Below are positions 27,060 through 36,928 of a DNA stretch of 64,000 bases, one piece after another. Numbering within the stretch: the first letter of the stretch is position 1; the number at the start of each line of letters is the position of its first letter. Made by a program: the position numbers and the translations under genes. Origin of the DNA: Carpediemonas membranifera. Its lineage: Eukaryota > Fornicata. The DNA is taken from contig JAHDYR010000025.1 in the NCBI GenBank assembly GCA_019828565.1, positions 310,001 to 374,000 on the forward strand. The letters are read 5' to 3'. The notes below the pieces were generated by a model. It searched no databases. It had not been told where the DNA came from and saw only the letters and a list, made by a program, of their open reading frames with translations.

Positions 27060-30000
27060 ACAGCATGGCGTGGGGTGTGACCCCAGTGGCGCTGCAGGTG
27101 GTTGTGTTCAGCAGCAGCTGAACTACCGGAAGGAGGTCGCTCCAACGGGAGAACTTGTCGAATTGGAGGATCAAACAGCGAAGATGCTTCATGACCTCCG
27201 CGTTACGACGCTCTACCAGCCCATTCGACTGAGGGTGGTAGGGGAGGGTGAATTGCTGGGTGATGTCCGCGCTTTCGAGCAGGGCCTTGACGACGTTGCC
27301 GGTGAACTCAGGCCCGTTGTCGGACTTGATGAACAGGGGAGTCCCATGACGGGTAATCACCTGGCGCCAGAGGGCCTCTGACGCTGCATCAGCTGTGTTC
27401 TCGTCCGTCGCGGCCAACTCAGTGTAGCGAGTAAACATATCGACCATAACTGTGATGTATCTGGAGCCGACTGCGTCTGCCGGGATTGGACCAATAGTAT
27501 CCACTGCGACAGTGTGGAACGGTTTGTACACTGCTGTTGTGCGGAGCTCTGCCTCGGCGAAGTTGCGTAGGCGAGCTTTCTGGCACTCGTCACATGAGGC
27601 GATGAACTCCTCGACATCTGTTGTGCAGCCTGTCCAGGTATAGCCGTCTGCTCTCAGGCGTTCGATGGTAGCCTTGGCGCCGTGGTGTCCTCTGTGGGCG
27701 ATCTGTATCAGCTCCTTTCGGAGGGGTCTGCACACGGTTGAAGTAGGGATGACGACGAGGCCGTCCTTGCGGCGAAGACCGTCGCTGTCTACGGTCAGCT
27801 TGGAGACGGTAGAGTCGTCTGTCTGGTGTTTGATGAGTGTGTCATGGTAGCGGGAGTCAGTCGTGATGGCTGCGACAGTGGGCGAGGTCGAGTGACCGCA
27901 GCGGCTCAGCGCGTCTGCGACTGCGTTCTGTAGGCCGGGAACGTGCTCGACATCGAACTTGTAGTCTGCTAATGTCAGTCTCCACCGGTTGATCTTGTCG
28001 TTCTCGGATGACTTGGCGATCATGTAAATAAGATTACGGTGGTCGGTCCGTAGGAGGAACCTCTTCAGGCGTAGGAGGGGTGACAGGGTCGGGTGTGTAA
28101 GGCAAAAGACAATGGCAAATAGCTCCTGCTCACACGTGGCCCAGCGCGACTGGGTTGACGTGAATGTGTGAGAGAAGTAGGCGAGGACCTGTGTCTTGTC
28201 GTCCTTTGTCTGCCATAGTACGCCGCCTGCTCCGATGTTGCTAGCGTCTGTCTCGAGCGTCCAGTCGGCGTCGGCGTCCGGATGTGCGATAAAGAGATCG
28301 TCAGTGAACAGGGTCTTCAGGCCGTCGAAAGCGGCGTCGTGCTCCGCTGTCCATTCCCACAGACGGTCCTTTTGCAGAAGATCGTTGAGAGGTCTCATGT
28401 ACTCGTGTCGTGTATGGGGAACGAATGATGCGAGGTACTGGAACTGTCCGAGGACTACGCGAAGCTCGTGGACGTTGGTGGGTGCAGGTAGATCGCGTAG
28501 GGCTTGGGTCCTGGCTGGGTCGACGTGTACTCCGGCCTGGTCGACCGTAAAGCCGACAATCTTGGCGCTGGTGGTGCCGAAGACTCCCTTCTTGGCGCTG
28601 AACTGAACGCCTGCAGCGTCCGCGCGTGTGAGCAGGTCGCGGAGAATGCGTAGGAAGGAGTCATCGTCACGGGCGTAGATGAATATGTCGTCGATGTAGG
28701 GGTTGGCGCCCTTGTACAACAGTGGGGCGAGCATGCCTTCGATCTCCCGCTGGAAGTGAGAAGGCGCGTTGCAAAGGCCGAACGGCATCCTGAGGAATTC
28801 CTCGTAGACGCCCGGGGCGGTGAAGGCCGTCTTAGGCACGTCGTCTGGGTGCATGGCCACCTGCCAGTAGCCCGACGTCAGGTCTAGCGTCGCAAAGCGT
28901 GTGCAGCCCGACGCGAGGTTGAGGAGTTCTCGCATGTTGGGGATCGGGTGCCGGTCGGGTACTGTCCAAGAGTTGAGGCGGCCGTAGTCGATACAGAGAC
29001 GGTAGGCGTCGCCCTTTGCGACCAGGACGATGGGGCTTGCGTAAGGCCCCTCAGAGGGCTGTGTGATCTCGTCCTGGCGCAGGCGCTCGACGTATGGCAA
29101 CAGCCACTCCAGCTTCTTCGGGTGTAGGTTGCGCGGGCGAAGACGGATCGGAGGGGCGTTGTCGTAAAGCGGGATGCGCATAGGGGCAAACGAGCACGGC
29201 TGTTTGCTTATGACGGGGTCGAATAGGTGATCGAACCGACGGAGGATCGAATGTAGCTCGTCGGTCTGGGCCTTGGTGGAGAGCTCGTGTATCTCACACG
29301 CGTCGGTGTGAAACTCGCTTGAGGAGACGGCCTCGACGGGGGCGTCGAGGTACTTGTGGAGTGGGAGGCCATCGGTGGCGTCCTCCGGGCGTGAATCCGG
29401 AAGAAGTGGGATGTGGAGGCCACTCTCGGAGAGATAACCGAGCGCGCGAAGCACGTCGCATCCAATGAGCACACGTTCAGTGGCGCGCGTCATGATGTAG
29501 AGGATGAGATCGACGATGACGTTTCCAGATGTGCTGGGCAACGTGATCCGCGCTTGGACGTAGTGAGTGATGAGGATGGGCTCATTGGTAACGGACTGAA
29601 CAGTAAATGGCTTTTCAAGCTCATGTGTGACGAGTTGGAGCGTCTTAACGGAGGTTGTGGAGATGATCGTGATTGCGGAGCCGCTATCGATCAATATCAC
29701 CTGTTCTTGGTCATTCACAGCTCCCTTAACTGAGAATGCAGTTGAAGCGGCAACTTCTTCGATAAAGGCATCATCACAAGCATTGTGTGCGACTTCGACT
29801 TCGTGGACTCCTGGACGAGAGTTGATCAGCTTGGATCTGTCCCGGAGCACCATGTTCCCAGCGCGTCTCTCGTCGGGGCGAGGCTGTGGCTGCTGGGATG
29901 ACTGTTGCTGCTGCTTCTGAGCAGCTGGTGCCGGCTGTGGCTGGGCCGGTTTGTTGGCCGCTTGGGGCTGGCGTTGCGGCTGATGTGCCGGTCTGGCGTC

Positions 30001-30903
30001 GCGGGCCGCGGCGGGGTGGCCTTTGGTAGCCTGGGGCTGTCCGGGCGTGCTGCCGCGGTGCGGGCAATCAGCCTTCCAGTGCATGCCTCCACAGGAGCAC
30101 GCGTATGGAGGAGGGCGCCGGCGCTCGCGGCGGGATCTGGTGTTGGCGTTCTGGCTATGTTTCGGGCCAGTGCTGGAGCTCGTGATGGAGCTCGTGCTGG
30201 AGGATGTGATGGATATGTCTTGAATCACGCTTCCGAGGACTTCACGGGCGTCAATGGCGTGCAGTATGAGCTCGCGCGTGTGCACAAATAAGCTATCGAT
30301 GTCCCGGGCGCCAGAGAGGTCCCACTTTTGCTGAATACGGTTGGCAAGTGAGACCGGGCGAAGGGCGGCGATAAAAGCTTTGGCGATGATCTTATCGAGT
30401 CCGCGGGTGGGGCTGGCTTTTCTCGGGGTGTCCTGCTCACTCGGCGTGCTGTCTGGCTTCTGGGTGATGACCTTGCTGAGGGCGGCCTCGTCTTCATCCA
30501 CCTCGGCGGGCTCGGGCTCTGGCTTGGCGCCGAGCTCGGCGTTGAGAAGGGCATGGGCGTGGGAGCGCAGCTCCTCGGTCTCAGCCATGAGACGAGATAC
30601 GGCCTCGATCGTGGACTTGGTTCGGTCCTGCGTGAGGGCCCGGATTTCTTGGATGGTTTTCTCAAGGGTTCTCGGGAAAGAAAGAGCGGTGATTTCGGCG
30701 AGAAGTTCTGCGTCGTTGAGTGCTTCGACGTCGACGTTGCGGACAAATCGGACATGACTGACTTGATCCTCGGTGAGGCACTCGTAAGCCGTTATGACGG
30801 TTGTGGTAGGAGCATGCTTCTGCGCGAACGTGAGGGCGCGTTTGAACGCGCGAACGGACTCTCTAGAGAAGTCCGATAGTGATGGCGGAATCCAATTATT
30901 CAT
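26929..30903 (-). CDS. Gag-pol polyprotein of gypsy element 2
   Basis: The 1,324-residue frame holds gag (residues 1-370) with a Cys/His knuckle (CSCGGMHWKADCPH). The protease follows (VILIDSGSAITII, about 405), then reverse transcriptase (FATLDLTSGYWQV; YIDD at about 735). RNase H comes next (LETDASNIGAGG, about 885; TDHRNLIYM), then integrase with HHCC (HRGHHGAKA ... CDECQ) and the DDE core (VAVDTIGPIP; SDNGPEF; NGLVERRNAE). All catalytic residues are visible. The frame ends shortly after the integrase core, and the missing C-terminus continues in the overlapping frame at 26451-27059. Confidence 0.92.
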   Translation of the reverse strand: MNNWIPPSLSDFSRESVRAFKRALTFAQKHAPTTTVITAYECLTEDQVSHVRFVRNVDVEALNDAELLAEITALSFPRTLEKTIQEIRALTQDRTKSTIEAVSRLMAETEELRSHAHALLNAELGAKPEPEPAEVDEDEAALSKVITQKPDSTPSEQDTPRKASPTRGLDKIIAKAFIAALRPVSLANRIQQKWDLSGARDIDSLFVHTRELILHAIDAREVLGSVIQDISITSSSTSSITSSSTGPKHSQNANTRSRRERRRPPPYACSCGGMHWKADCPHRGSTPGQPQATKGHPAAARDARPAHQPQRQPQAANKPAQPQPAPAAQKQQQQSSQQPQPRPDERRAGNMVLRDRSKLINSRPGVHEVEVAHNACDDAFIEEVAASTAFSVKGAVNDQEQVILIDSGSAITIISTTSVKTLQLVTHELEKPFTVQSVTNEPILITHYVQARITLPSTSGNVIVDLILYIMTRATERVLIGCDVLRALGYLSESGLHIPLLPDSRPEDATDGLPLHKYLDAPVEAVSSSEFHTDACEIHELSTKAQTDELHSILRRFDHLFDPVISKQPCSFAPMRIPLYDNAPPIRLRPRNLHPKKLEWLLPYVERLRQDEITQPSEGPYASPIVLVAKGDAYRLCIDYGRLNSWTVPDRHPIPNMRELLNLASGCTRFATLDLTSGYWQVAMHPDDVPKTAFTAPGVYEEFLRMPFGLCNAPSHFQREIEGMLAPLLYKGANPYIDDIFIYARDDDSFLRILRDLLTRADAAGVQFSAKKGVFGTTSAKIVGFTVDQAGVHVDPARTQALRDLPAPTNVHELRVVLGQFQYLASFVPHTRHEYMRPLNDLLQKDRLWEWTAEHDAAFDGLKTLFTDDLFIAHPDADADWTLETDASNIGAGGVLWQTKDDKTQVLAYFSHTFTSTQSRWATCEQELFAIVFCLTHPTLSPLLRLKRFLLRTDHRNLIYMIAKSSENDKINRWRLTLADYKFDVEHVPGLQNAVADALSRCGHSTSPTVAAITTDSRYHDTLIKHQTDDSTVSKLTVDSDGLRRKDGLVVIPTSTVCRPLRKELIQIAHRGHHGAKATIERLRADGYTWTGCTTDVEEFIASCDECQKARLRNFAEAELRTTAVYKPFHTVAVDTIGPIPADAVGSRYITVMVDMFTRYTELAATDENTADAASEALWRQVITRHGTPLFIKSDNGPEFTGNVVKALLESADITQQFTLPYHPQSNGLVERRNAEVMKHLRCLILQFDKFSRWSDLLPVVQLLLNTTTCSATGVTPHAMLYGDQLDPSSTVARILRPSDNDSPLASASAYITFTSSPPLQVDL

Positions 30904-30919
30904 TTCGGAAAGTGATCAC

Positions 30920-30980
30920 TGTGCCGGGGCGAAGAGATTGGAACATTTACATAAACTGCGGACGTGGATGCCTTATGACA
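30920..30980 (-). repeat. 5' LTR of gypsy element 2 (61 bp)
   Basis: Identical to 26398-26458. Gag starts 17 bp after its end. The perfect palindrome AGTGATCACT (30911-30920) straddles the LTR end. Confidence 0.9.
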
Positions 30981-31025
30981 ACTCACTAGTCTTGTGCTCT
31001 TGAACGACGCGGCCGTCATGTCGGT

Positions 31026-31100
31026 TGAAATCATTTACAGTAAACCGCAGCGGGGTAAAAGTGGTCAAAACTGGACGGAGCAGTTTATAGACCGGTGACA
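31026..31100 (-). repeat. 3' LTR of gypsy element 3 (75 bp)
   Basis: Defined by TGTCACC directly after the polypurine tract and TTTCA at the border with resumed Fanzor sequence. There is no second copy in the window to confirm its length. Confidence 0.6.
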
Positions 31101-31158
31101 CTACCTCCCTTTTTGATGAGAAAACCCCCAACCTGCAAGGAACGGGGGAAAAAGATGG

Positions 31159-34089
31159 TTAGTAGAGTTTCAGGTTCTTCCTCGCCTTACGGGCCAACCT
31201 CTTCATCTCCTCGAGGTGTTTCACTCCCGAGAGTGGTTCTTCCGTTATGTTTTCGAATCCTACCCACTTGATGGCGGCTGTCCCTTCTTTCCAGTCTACC
31301 GATACTACTCGCTCTACCTCCCATTTTTTTCTGGTCGAAGCTTGCAAGTTGAAGCATCATCGTGTCCGTTACGGCATCCGTGTCGAACATCATGAGTTTT
31401 TCAATGTGGGTTGATCTGGTCGATCCGTCGAGTATCGACTGCAGGACTATTCTGTTATTATCAAGTACATCGTGTACCTTCCATGGGCCCCTGTTGCGCG
31501 CGTCTAGCTTCTGAGGGGCCTCATCTTTCCAGAGGACGTAGTCACCCGGCTTCAGTTCGGTGTTGACTATTGTCTTTTGGCCCGGGCCCACACTCTCTCT
31601 GGCAGTGGTCTCCAGGGCGTTAAGGGCCAGCTCCAGGTCCTTTTTGAACTCTGGGAAATCTCTGATCGGAGAGTTGTTGTCGTTCGTCCACCAGCTTGTA
31701 AACATGTTGTGCTCATGGCCAAATATCAGCTCGTGCGGGGAGAACTTCGTGGCCGTATGTGTCGTGCCGTTGATAATCATCTGGACCGTCGGTAGGAGTC
31801 CGCACCACTGGTCTTTGTAGGCTATTGCCAGGACAAGCCACCGTAGGTGTCTTCCAATCTCCGCATTCCTTCTCTCCACGAGACCATTGCTCTGTGGATG
31901 AAACGGGATGGTGAAGTGGTGTGCGACTTTCAATGACGTTGTGAGTTGTTCAACTATCGAGTTCGCGTACTCCGGGCCGCCGTCGGACAGAATCTCCGCC
32001 GGTATCCCGTGTCGCGTGAAAACGTGGTCCCATAGGGCCCTGGCGGAGGTCTCGGCGTCGATCGATGCGACTGCGACGAGCTCGGTGTATCTTGTAAACA
32101 TGTCCACAGCCACAATGATGTAGCGAGCGCCCAGCGAATCCGTTGGGAGAGGGCCAATTGTGTCGACTGCCACTGTCTCCCATGGTCTGGTGCGTCTTGT
32201 CTGGCCCTTTTGGGCGATAAAGTAGTCCTTGATGCGAGTCTTCAGACAAATGGGGCACGTCTTGATGTGCTTTTTGACGTCCAAGAGCATCCCCGGCCAA
32301 AATGCAGACGTAGCGAGTGCTTGGAACGTTGAATTTGCTCCCGTATGAAATTGGTGAGCGGTCCGTAGGGCCTTGTCGCGTGTCTCTCCCTTGGGGATAA
32401 TCGGCACTCCGTCCTTGAAGTAGATCGAGTTTTCGATGGATACTCCCTCTAGTTTCTCCCAGCCGACTCGAGTTGACTCAGGTGCCATGGCCTGGGCAGC
32501 CTGGATCAACTCAAGGGTCAGCCCTGGGCCGGCGTCCTCCGCCTCTAGCAGGTTCAGCTGCGGCCCGAGGTCCCCCTCGGGGAAGGATACGCGACAGCAT
32601 GTCTGCCATCTTGTTTGTCTCTCCAGCAATATGCTCGATCGTAATGTTGTAGTCCGACAAGACAGACGTCCACCGGAGGAGTTTCTTGGAAAGCTCCTTC
32701 CTCTGCATGAGATATACCAGATTCTGGTGGTCGGTGCGGATCTGTGTGTTGTCCTTGAGGCGGAAAAGTTGAGCCATGTCAGGTCTCGTGAGACAAAAAG
32801 ATGATAGCATGAAGCTCTTGTTCGTAGGTCGGCCACCTAGTCTGGGTTGGCGTATGACACTTTGCGAAGAGCGAGACGATCTCTCGGTTGCCGGAGTCGT
32901 CTTCTTGGAACAGAATGCCCCCTAGTCCGTCGTTCGACGCGTCCGTCTCGAGGGTCCACTTCTTTGAGAAGTCGGGGAAATGGAGGACTGTGTCTGAGCT
33001 GAGTCTCTCCTTGAACGTTGTAAACGCCTCTTCTTGTTTGGGGTTCCAAGTTATGTTCTTTGAGTTCTCCTGTGCCGTTAGCATCTCGTTGAGAGGTTTG
33101 AGGATTCGTGATGAGTCCGGGACGAACTGGGCGACATAGTTGAATGATCCCAGTGTCCTCTGAAGCTCCTTTGCAGTGGACGGGAGCGGTATGGCGTTTA
33201 CCGCCTCTACCTTCTCTGGGGCAAGTTGTTTCCCCTTCTCCGAGACAATATACCCGACGGCCTCGACGTGGGCTGAGCCTATCGTGCACTTCGGGCCTTT
33301 AAGGCGCAGTGAATAATGTCTACAGATCCTGAAGACGGTTTTGATCAGGGTGAGAAACTGGGCCTCGGTCTTGGCGTAAATCAAGATGTCGTCAAGATAG
33401 ATGTCCACCCCTTTGTGGAGGACCTCGGCGAACGCCTTCTGCATGGCGCGTTGGAATCTCGCCGGGGCGTTCATCAGGCCGAATGGACATCTGGTGAACT
33501 CGCAGTATGCGTCTGGAGTGACAAAAGCGGTTTTGGGGATATCTTCCTCGTGCATCCGCATCTGGTAGTAGCCTTGTCTGAGGTCTAGGCCTGCAAAGTA
33601 TTTGCAGCCTGATGCTCGGTCTACAAACTCGCGCGTGTTAGGCAGGGGGAAGTTATCCCTCACTGTCTTGGAGTTTAACTCCTTGTAGTCAATGCAAAGA
33701 CGGATCTTGGTCGATCCTTTGTGGCCCTGCCTGACTACTACGATCGGCGAGCTGTACGGCCCAGTCGAGTCCTGGATTATCCCGTCTCGCCTGAGTTGTT
33801 CTAGCTCTGTCGACACCAGGCCTTGGGTCACTGGGTCGAGTCTGCGAGCGCGGCATTGTACAATTGCCCGCTCGTCTATCAGTTCAATCGACATGGGTTC
33901 CAGTCGAGACCCTTCCTTGGGTAGTTCTTCCTCGAAGATATCGTCAAATGAGTTGATTATCTCGAGAATCTCGGGTCGGATCTTCGACTCCGGGACGTGG
34001 ACACCACAGTAGTCGTCGGTTATCGCCATGTTTGCGTCCTCCGTGAGATATTCATGGTAGAACGGCAGCCAGTCCTCGTCCTCCTCAAT
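31159..34089 (-). pseudogene. Broken pol of gypsy element 3 (RT, RNase H, integrase, chromodomain)
   Basis: Minus strand. Reverse transcriptase (FAGLDLRQGYYQM; YLDD) and the start of RNase H (LETDASNDGLGG) share the frame of the upstream Fanzor. Near 32790 homology shifts to a second frame (RTDHQNLVYLMQRKE; ADMLSRILP), and near 32570 to a third holding integrase (HKTCPIC-type zinc ligand region KTCPICLK; VAVDTIGPLP; LSDGGPEYA; NGLVERRNAEI). Near 31330, at a T6 run, it shifts again to the chromodomain (AAIKWVGFENITEEPLSG). The 857-residue ORF 32779-35352 is thus an accidental Fanzor-RT fusion. Confidence 0.85.
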
Positions 34090-35531
34090 ATCAAAGCCGA
34101 AACTTGGCGTCTTAGTGTATCCGCACTTTGGAAGGACGCCGGAGCTGGTGGTGCCATCGGGGTGCCTGATGTAATACCCTCCGATGGACCTCGCGCCCGG
34201 GTCGAACCCCATGAGGTGGGCATCAGGATCCGGCGCGGGCGGAGCATCGGCATTATTGGTCCCGAGTCGAGGGCGCTCTTTCTCCCGCCCTCTCGCTCGC
34301 TTTCGAACAGGCATGCTCGCATCATGTTGAGGCCGATAGCGGCCGAAGCCTCTCTTAATAGTCACCGCCACACAGACCCCATCGGTGCTCAGGCTGAGCA
34401 GACGGCCCATTGACCTGGGGTTGTCCCGGTAGCGTCTTTTCTGCTCTTCTGTCAACGGTTTGGTGGCGTGTGGGAGTGTGGGATTAATTCCCACACGATG
34501 ACAGAAGTTCCCGTTCAGTAGGCCCATCGTGTCACCGTAGGCCATGAAGCCCGGTCGGACGGGGGCCATGGGCACGATCGGCACGAGGCGAGGCTGGCGG
34601 AGCGACATCGAGTACTCCCCGTTGAAGTGGCTGATGAGGCCACTCAACTTCTCCACTCCGTCTGCAATTGCCCAGACGCAAGAGAGAATGCGTGGGGCAG
34701 CCTCGGAGACTGGGAGCCCGTCGTTCTCACCCATGTGAGCCGCCCAGAACAGCGAGGGGAGACACGCGAGGATCACAGGGTTGACCCTGCCGAGGATGGC
34801 GTGAACGCCGGCCAACTCCTGCTGGAAGAAGGCCGGAGAACCAACACCTGCGAGGGCCTCTTCGAGTCGGGCGAGGGTGCTCTGTAGCCTGTCACGGTAC
34901 GTCGTCACCGTGCGGGCGAGCCACAGCTTCACAGAGTTGGCGTATCGGGTGAACCACTTCCGGAGACTGGGACTCACTCCATGCGACTCCGCACGACCTT
35001 CGAGCTGCGCGACCAGATCCTGCGTGGTAGTCTCCCGCCACATCGGCAGAGTGTCGAGCGACTGCACGATGGCCGCGTAGGCCTGACCCGGATGACCGCC
35101 GCGTAGATGAGTGAGCAGTCCTTTGTGGAAGTCGGCGTCATGTAGGGGGAGTTGCCGGCGCTGCGCATAGCATTCAACCGCGAGCCGGGCCAGCAGGCAT
35201 GAGTAGAGATATTTTGCTGCGGCGTAATCCCCCACTCTCCGTTCTTCGGTGTAGTTCTGTCTGAAAGCTTGCTTGATGGAGGCTTTGATCGTATATATCT
35301 CCATCTTGTTGCGCACTACAGGTGTGCAGCTGGTCATAGATGAAGATGTCATATGAGCCGACGATGAACACCATTACCAGCATATACAAGTGTAGAAGTG
35401 AATTTAATGTGGAATAGAAGACAATGAGACGACGTGTGAGCGATTGTGATGATTTGCAGCTGTGCTGACGTCCACGAAGAAGACGCTTTGTGGAAGCCCT
35501 GGAGAAGACGATCTCCCTACCGACTTAAGAC

Positions 35532-35555
35532 GTGAGTAGGAGGGAGACAGGGCAG
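35532..35555 (+). promoter_or_regulatory. Polypurine tract next to the element B 3' repeat
   Basis: The sequence is purine-dominated (GTGAGTAGGAGGGAGACAGGG, then CAG) and ends exactly at the TGTTGCG start of the repeat. In LTR retrotransposons such a tract primes plus-strand DNA synthesis. Confidence 0.5.
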
Positions 35556-35598
35556 TGTTGCGCAGTATAAACACATTGTTTGACCCTTCAATAGCACA
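35556..35598 (+). repeat. Right terminal repeat of Fanzor element B
   Basis: This 43-bp repeat has TG...CA ends, is preceded by a polypurine tract, and is followed by the TGTGC duplication. Its last 31 bases (35568-35598) are identical to 58523-58553, the LTR end in front of a gypsy gag ORF. Confidence 0.7.
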
Positions 35599-35955
35599 TG
35601 TGCGAATTGGCAAAACTGCGGATGTCCGAAAATGGAGCATGTCGGGGGTCATCAATCAGTGCTTCTCCAATCCTCTCGCCAAGCAACTAGCTTTCCACCT
35701 ATCGTCTACCCCATCTTACTTCCATCCGCTCTCTTCTGCTTGTCGGATTTCGGGGTCTTGATGACGTCTTTGCAATCATCACCATGGCCTTCCATCGCAC
35801 AGCGGGCTCTTCTATGCCGCTGCCTGAAGATAAAACACTCCAGTTCTTCTAATTCTCGCCATTATCACTGCATAGTCTCGTTCATTAAACATCTGTCGTC
35901 TTTGATGTGTGTTAACAATTGGTCGGTTCATTCACCGCAAAACGCAGAGCTTCGC

Positions 35956-36928
35956 ATGACCAGCATCTATACGGTCAAGTTCTCCATATCCTCTCCGCAT
36001 AACCGTAGAAACGTGATTCCTTTCATCGGATTGGAGAACAGGCTCTGCTCGTTCACGAAGGCCAAGTACTTTCACACTTGCCTTCTGTCGACCCTGGTGC
36101 TCGGGCTCTGCGTGGATTCTTCATCCGCCACCCAGATGGCACCACCAGCTCCGGTGTGGTCCCGAAGTGTGGGTACACCAAGACCCCCAGCTTCGCGTTC
36201 GATATGACTCCTGCGTCATTCAAAAGTACAAATCTAGATAGTCTACAAAACTCGATTAGGTTTGTGCTCCTCCACGAGCAGGAAATATTCGACGCTGGGA
36301 TGGTCAAGAGCAGAGTGCGCCTGACGAACCACATCTTGCGCCAAAAGCACTTCCACAGAGCTGGGGAGCAGCTTGCTCGCACCCTAGGATGGACTCCTCG
36401 GCGACTCCCTCGCGGTATTGCCCCTCCCCGGGCAGCCCCCACCAGGCTGGTTGTCTTCTACGGAAGCGCTAGATTCAAGACGCCCCATCGGGTGCATCCA
36501 TGCGCGCCGTATGGTCGCTTTGCAAAATCACTACCACACATCATGAGAGCTTTCAACATCACTGCTGAAGTGCGGATGACTAACGAGTTCCCCGAACCTC
36601 ACTCGTCTGCCCCTTCTGCCGCGCGAGGTTCCGTAGAACTCGCTACACGAGGCGCACGATGCGATGCCACAACCCGAATTGTCAAGGTGCTCCATGGTAC
36701 AGACAGCAACGCCTCAATTCCGATCCTACCACCACTTGGCTCAATCTCTCCCACAGAGACAAGACTGCTGCACAGAACATCTTGGATTGCGGCCTCATGA
36801 CGGATGCACAGTATCAAGCCAGTGCTTTCAGAAATCCAAGACCTCCAGCCCGTCTTCCCAACTATAACCCCAATACACCAACTACGGCTAACCAGCCGCT
36901 AGTCTTCGCCTCCGGGCAAGCTAATTGA
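35956..36928 (+). pseudogene. Fanzor copy C, internally deleted and frameshifted
   Basis: It begins MTSIYTVKFSI and continues to FTKAKYFHTCLLS (about 45 residues). It then jumps directly, in a different frame, to RuvC-I (DPGARALRGFFIRHPDG) at about 36090, skipping the roughly 330 residues present in copy B. RuvC homology runs on (SIRFVLLHEQEIF; ILRQKHFHRAGEQLA; CAPYGRFAKS). Near 36593, just after the Glu of TNEF, a shift moves the zinc ribbon and RuvC-III (MRCHNPNCQGAPW; SHRDKTAAQNIL) into the frame ending at 36928. No functional protein is expected. Confidence 0.85.

Larger units (their letters stand above)
26398..30980 (-). mobile_element. Gypsy element 2 inside Fanzor B
   Basis: A 4,583-bp Ty3/gypsy element with identical 61-bp LTRs (TG...CA) and a 4-bp duplication ACTC at 26394-26397 and 30981-30984. 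On the minus strand the 3' LTR is preceded by AAGGGGGGTAGGA, a classic polypurine tract. It encodes gag-protease-RT-RNase H-integrase in one long frame, with the chromodomain in a second, overlapping frame. Identical LTRs point to a recent insertion. Confidence 0.9.
31026..34089 (-). mobile_element. Gypsy element 3, 5'-truncated, inside Fanzor B
   Basis: The remnant starts abruptly within pol, just before reverse transcriptase, fused in frame to Fanzor RuvC-I. It ends with a polypurine tract (AAAAAGGGAGGTAG on the minus strand) and a 75-bp 3' LTR (31026-31100). Gag, protease and the 5' LTR are absent, and no target duplication can be seen. The coding region has three frameshifts, making it the most decayed of the three insertions. 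Confidence 0.8.
22548..35304 (-). pseudogene. Fanzor copy B, one gene split into four pieces by three retrotransposons
   Basis: Read on the minus strand, Fanzor homology runs 35304-34090 (start MEIYTIKASI, then PMAPVRPGFM and RuvC-I in LMGFDPGARSIGG, up to TPSFGFD). It continues at 31025-30981 (MTAASFKSTRL), then 26397-26250 (NNSIRFVLDNANDIFEAGM to ILRQKHFAR), and finishes at 23065-22548 (FGGLRHHP; VNEDRTTVVCPHC zinc ribbon; VDHRDKSAAENIL RuvC-III). Each gap is one gypsy element. Within the four pieces the frame is open, so the gene was probably intact when the first element inserted. The N-terminal 380 residues are the best-preserved Fanzor N-terminus in the window. Confidence 0.85.
22469..35598 (+). 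mobile_element. Fanzor-carrying short-LTR-like element B, tripled in size by three gypsy insertions
   Basis: The element begins TGTTGCG and ends AGCACA. It is flanked by the 5-bp duplication TGTGC (22464-22468 and 35599-35603). Both ends carry the same 25-bp sequence (22469-22493 and 35556-35580), with weaker similarity continuing. A polypurine run (AGGAGGGAGACAGGGCAG) lies immediately before the right repeat. These are LTR-retrotransposon hallmarks in plus orientation. The original cargo is one Fanzor gene on the minus strand, antisense to the LTRs. Removing the three nested elements leaves about 2.3 kb, close to element A. Confidence 0.75.

Noticed and set aside
32779..35352. 857-codon ORF read as a genuine Fanzor-reverse transcriptase fusion protein
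   Set aside because: The junction falls in the middle of the conserved RuvC region, the Fanzor resumes on the far side of the gypsy element, and the RT part lacks its own 5' region. It is an accidental in-frame insertion.
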